NCBI GenBank assembly: GCA_959600065.1 | Contig: CAUGKZ010000135.1 | Location: 1 to 5,684, forward strand | DNA from: an uncultured Kroppenstedtia sp. | GTDB lineage: Bacteria > Bacillota > Bacilli > Thermoactinomycetales > DSM-45169 | Direction: 5' to 3' | DNA: 5,684 nt | Shown: positions 5,493 through 5,684 of the stretch, one piece after another | Layout of the letters: each line of letters opens with the position of its first letter | Position numbering within the stretch: position 1 is the stretch's first letter | Translations under genes and position numbers: made by a program | Notes under the pieces: model-generated | What the model saw: the letters and a program-made list of their open reading frames with translations, nothing else | What the model was told of the DNA's origin: nothing | Databases searched by the model: none

Positions 5493-5684
5493 CAAAACCG
5501 TGAAAAGGCCGGGCCCAAATCTATGAACATGGGTTCTAAATTCATTATGTCATATGGGATTCTTTCACGAAAGATAGGTTTCAAAGCTTCCTTGCGGCTT
5601 CTGCAGGTGAGCAATATAAAACCTTCCGGCTCAGGCGTGTTGATTAGCCATATTTTGGGTGGGGAGATCGTGTTCACCCACGCG
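5492..5684 (-). CDS. Possible C-terminal end of an unidentified gene running off the right edge
   Basis: An open - strand frame of 63 codons enters from the right edge and stops at TGA 5494-5492. I do not recognise the product. It shows strand-like stretches (KIWLIN, GFILLTCR), a short basic helix (RSRKEALKPIFRER) and the ending FIDLGPAFSRF, which is a plausible globular C-terminus. A GTG at 5677 could start a 61-residue protein, but the seven bases left of it in the window contain no ribosome binding site, so a larger truncated gene is more likely. In its favour, the stop abuts the DUF2797 ribosome binding site with a 19-base gap, as in an operon. Against it, third-position GC looks lower than in neighbours, and a promoter-like site lies inside it. 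Confidence 0.4.
   Translation of the reverse strand, partial: AWVNTISPPKIWLINTPEPEGFILLTCRSRKEALKPIFRERIPYDIMNLEPMFIDLGPAFSRF
5544..5572 (-). promoter_or_regulatory. Candidate extended -10 promoter for the DUF2797 gene
   Basis: The - strand carries TGACATAAT at 5552-5544. This is a CATAAT -10 box (five of six matches) with an extended TGn element. A poor -35, TTTCGT, lies at 5572-5567 with 17-base spacing. Initiation near 5537 would give a leader of about 65 bases before ATG 5472. It competes with the idea that this stretch is the tail of an upstream gene, although both can be true. Confidence 0.35.

Overview
The window looks like ordinary chromosome from an endospore-forming Firmicute of the Bacillales. 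This is inferred from strong GGAGG-type ribosome binding sites, TTG and GTG starts, a class A penicillin-binding protein with a C-terminal FN3 module, a YkvI-type membrane protein and a DUF2797 protein. Moderate GC (a little over half by eye) and the gene mix would fit Thermoactinomycetaceae (Kroppenstedtia/Desmospora-like), but the genus is a guess. No phage, transposon, CRISPR, rRNA or tRNA signal was seen.

Left part (1-2173, + strand). A penicillin-binding protein enters from the left edge, with only the end of its glycosyltransferase domain present. It carries a full transpeptidase domain, an FN3-like domain and an acidic, proline-rich tail. After a 181-base gap comes a 43-residue basic protein with a good ribosome binding site, followed at once by a perfect 15-bp stem terminator (2131-2173).

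Middle part (2246-4668, + strand). Three genes lie in a row: a YkvI-family transporter-like protein, a YdjA-like FMN nitroreductase, and a PlsY-fold membrane protein whose catalytic motifs are largely eroded. Gaps are 75 and 60 bases with no terminator between them, so they may share a transcript ending at the 12-bp stem terminator at 4625-4668. A weak promoter candidate precedes the nitroreductase.

Right part (4681-5684, - strand). A DUF2797 protein converges on the middle cluster. It has a cysteine/histidine-rich probable metal-binding region followed by a segment resembling the GIY-YIG/T5orf172 nuclease core. A short reading frame that runs off the right edge ends 19 bases before it and could be the tail of a co-transcribed gene.

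No clear defence or biosynthetic system is visible. The points most worth a second look are the degenerate PlsY paralogue, the DUF2797 protein and the 43-residue protein. The two longest stretches without a confident gene are 1819-1999 and 5473-5684, both under 300 bases.
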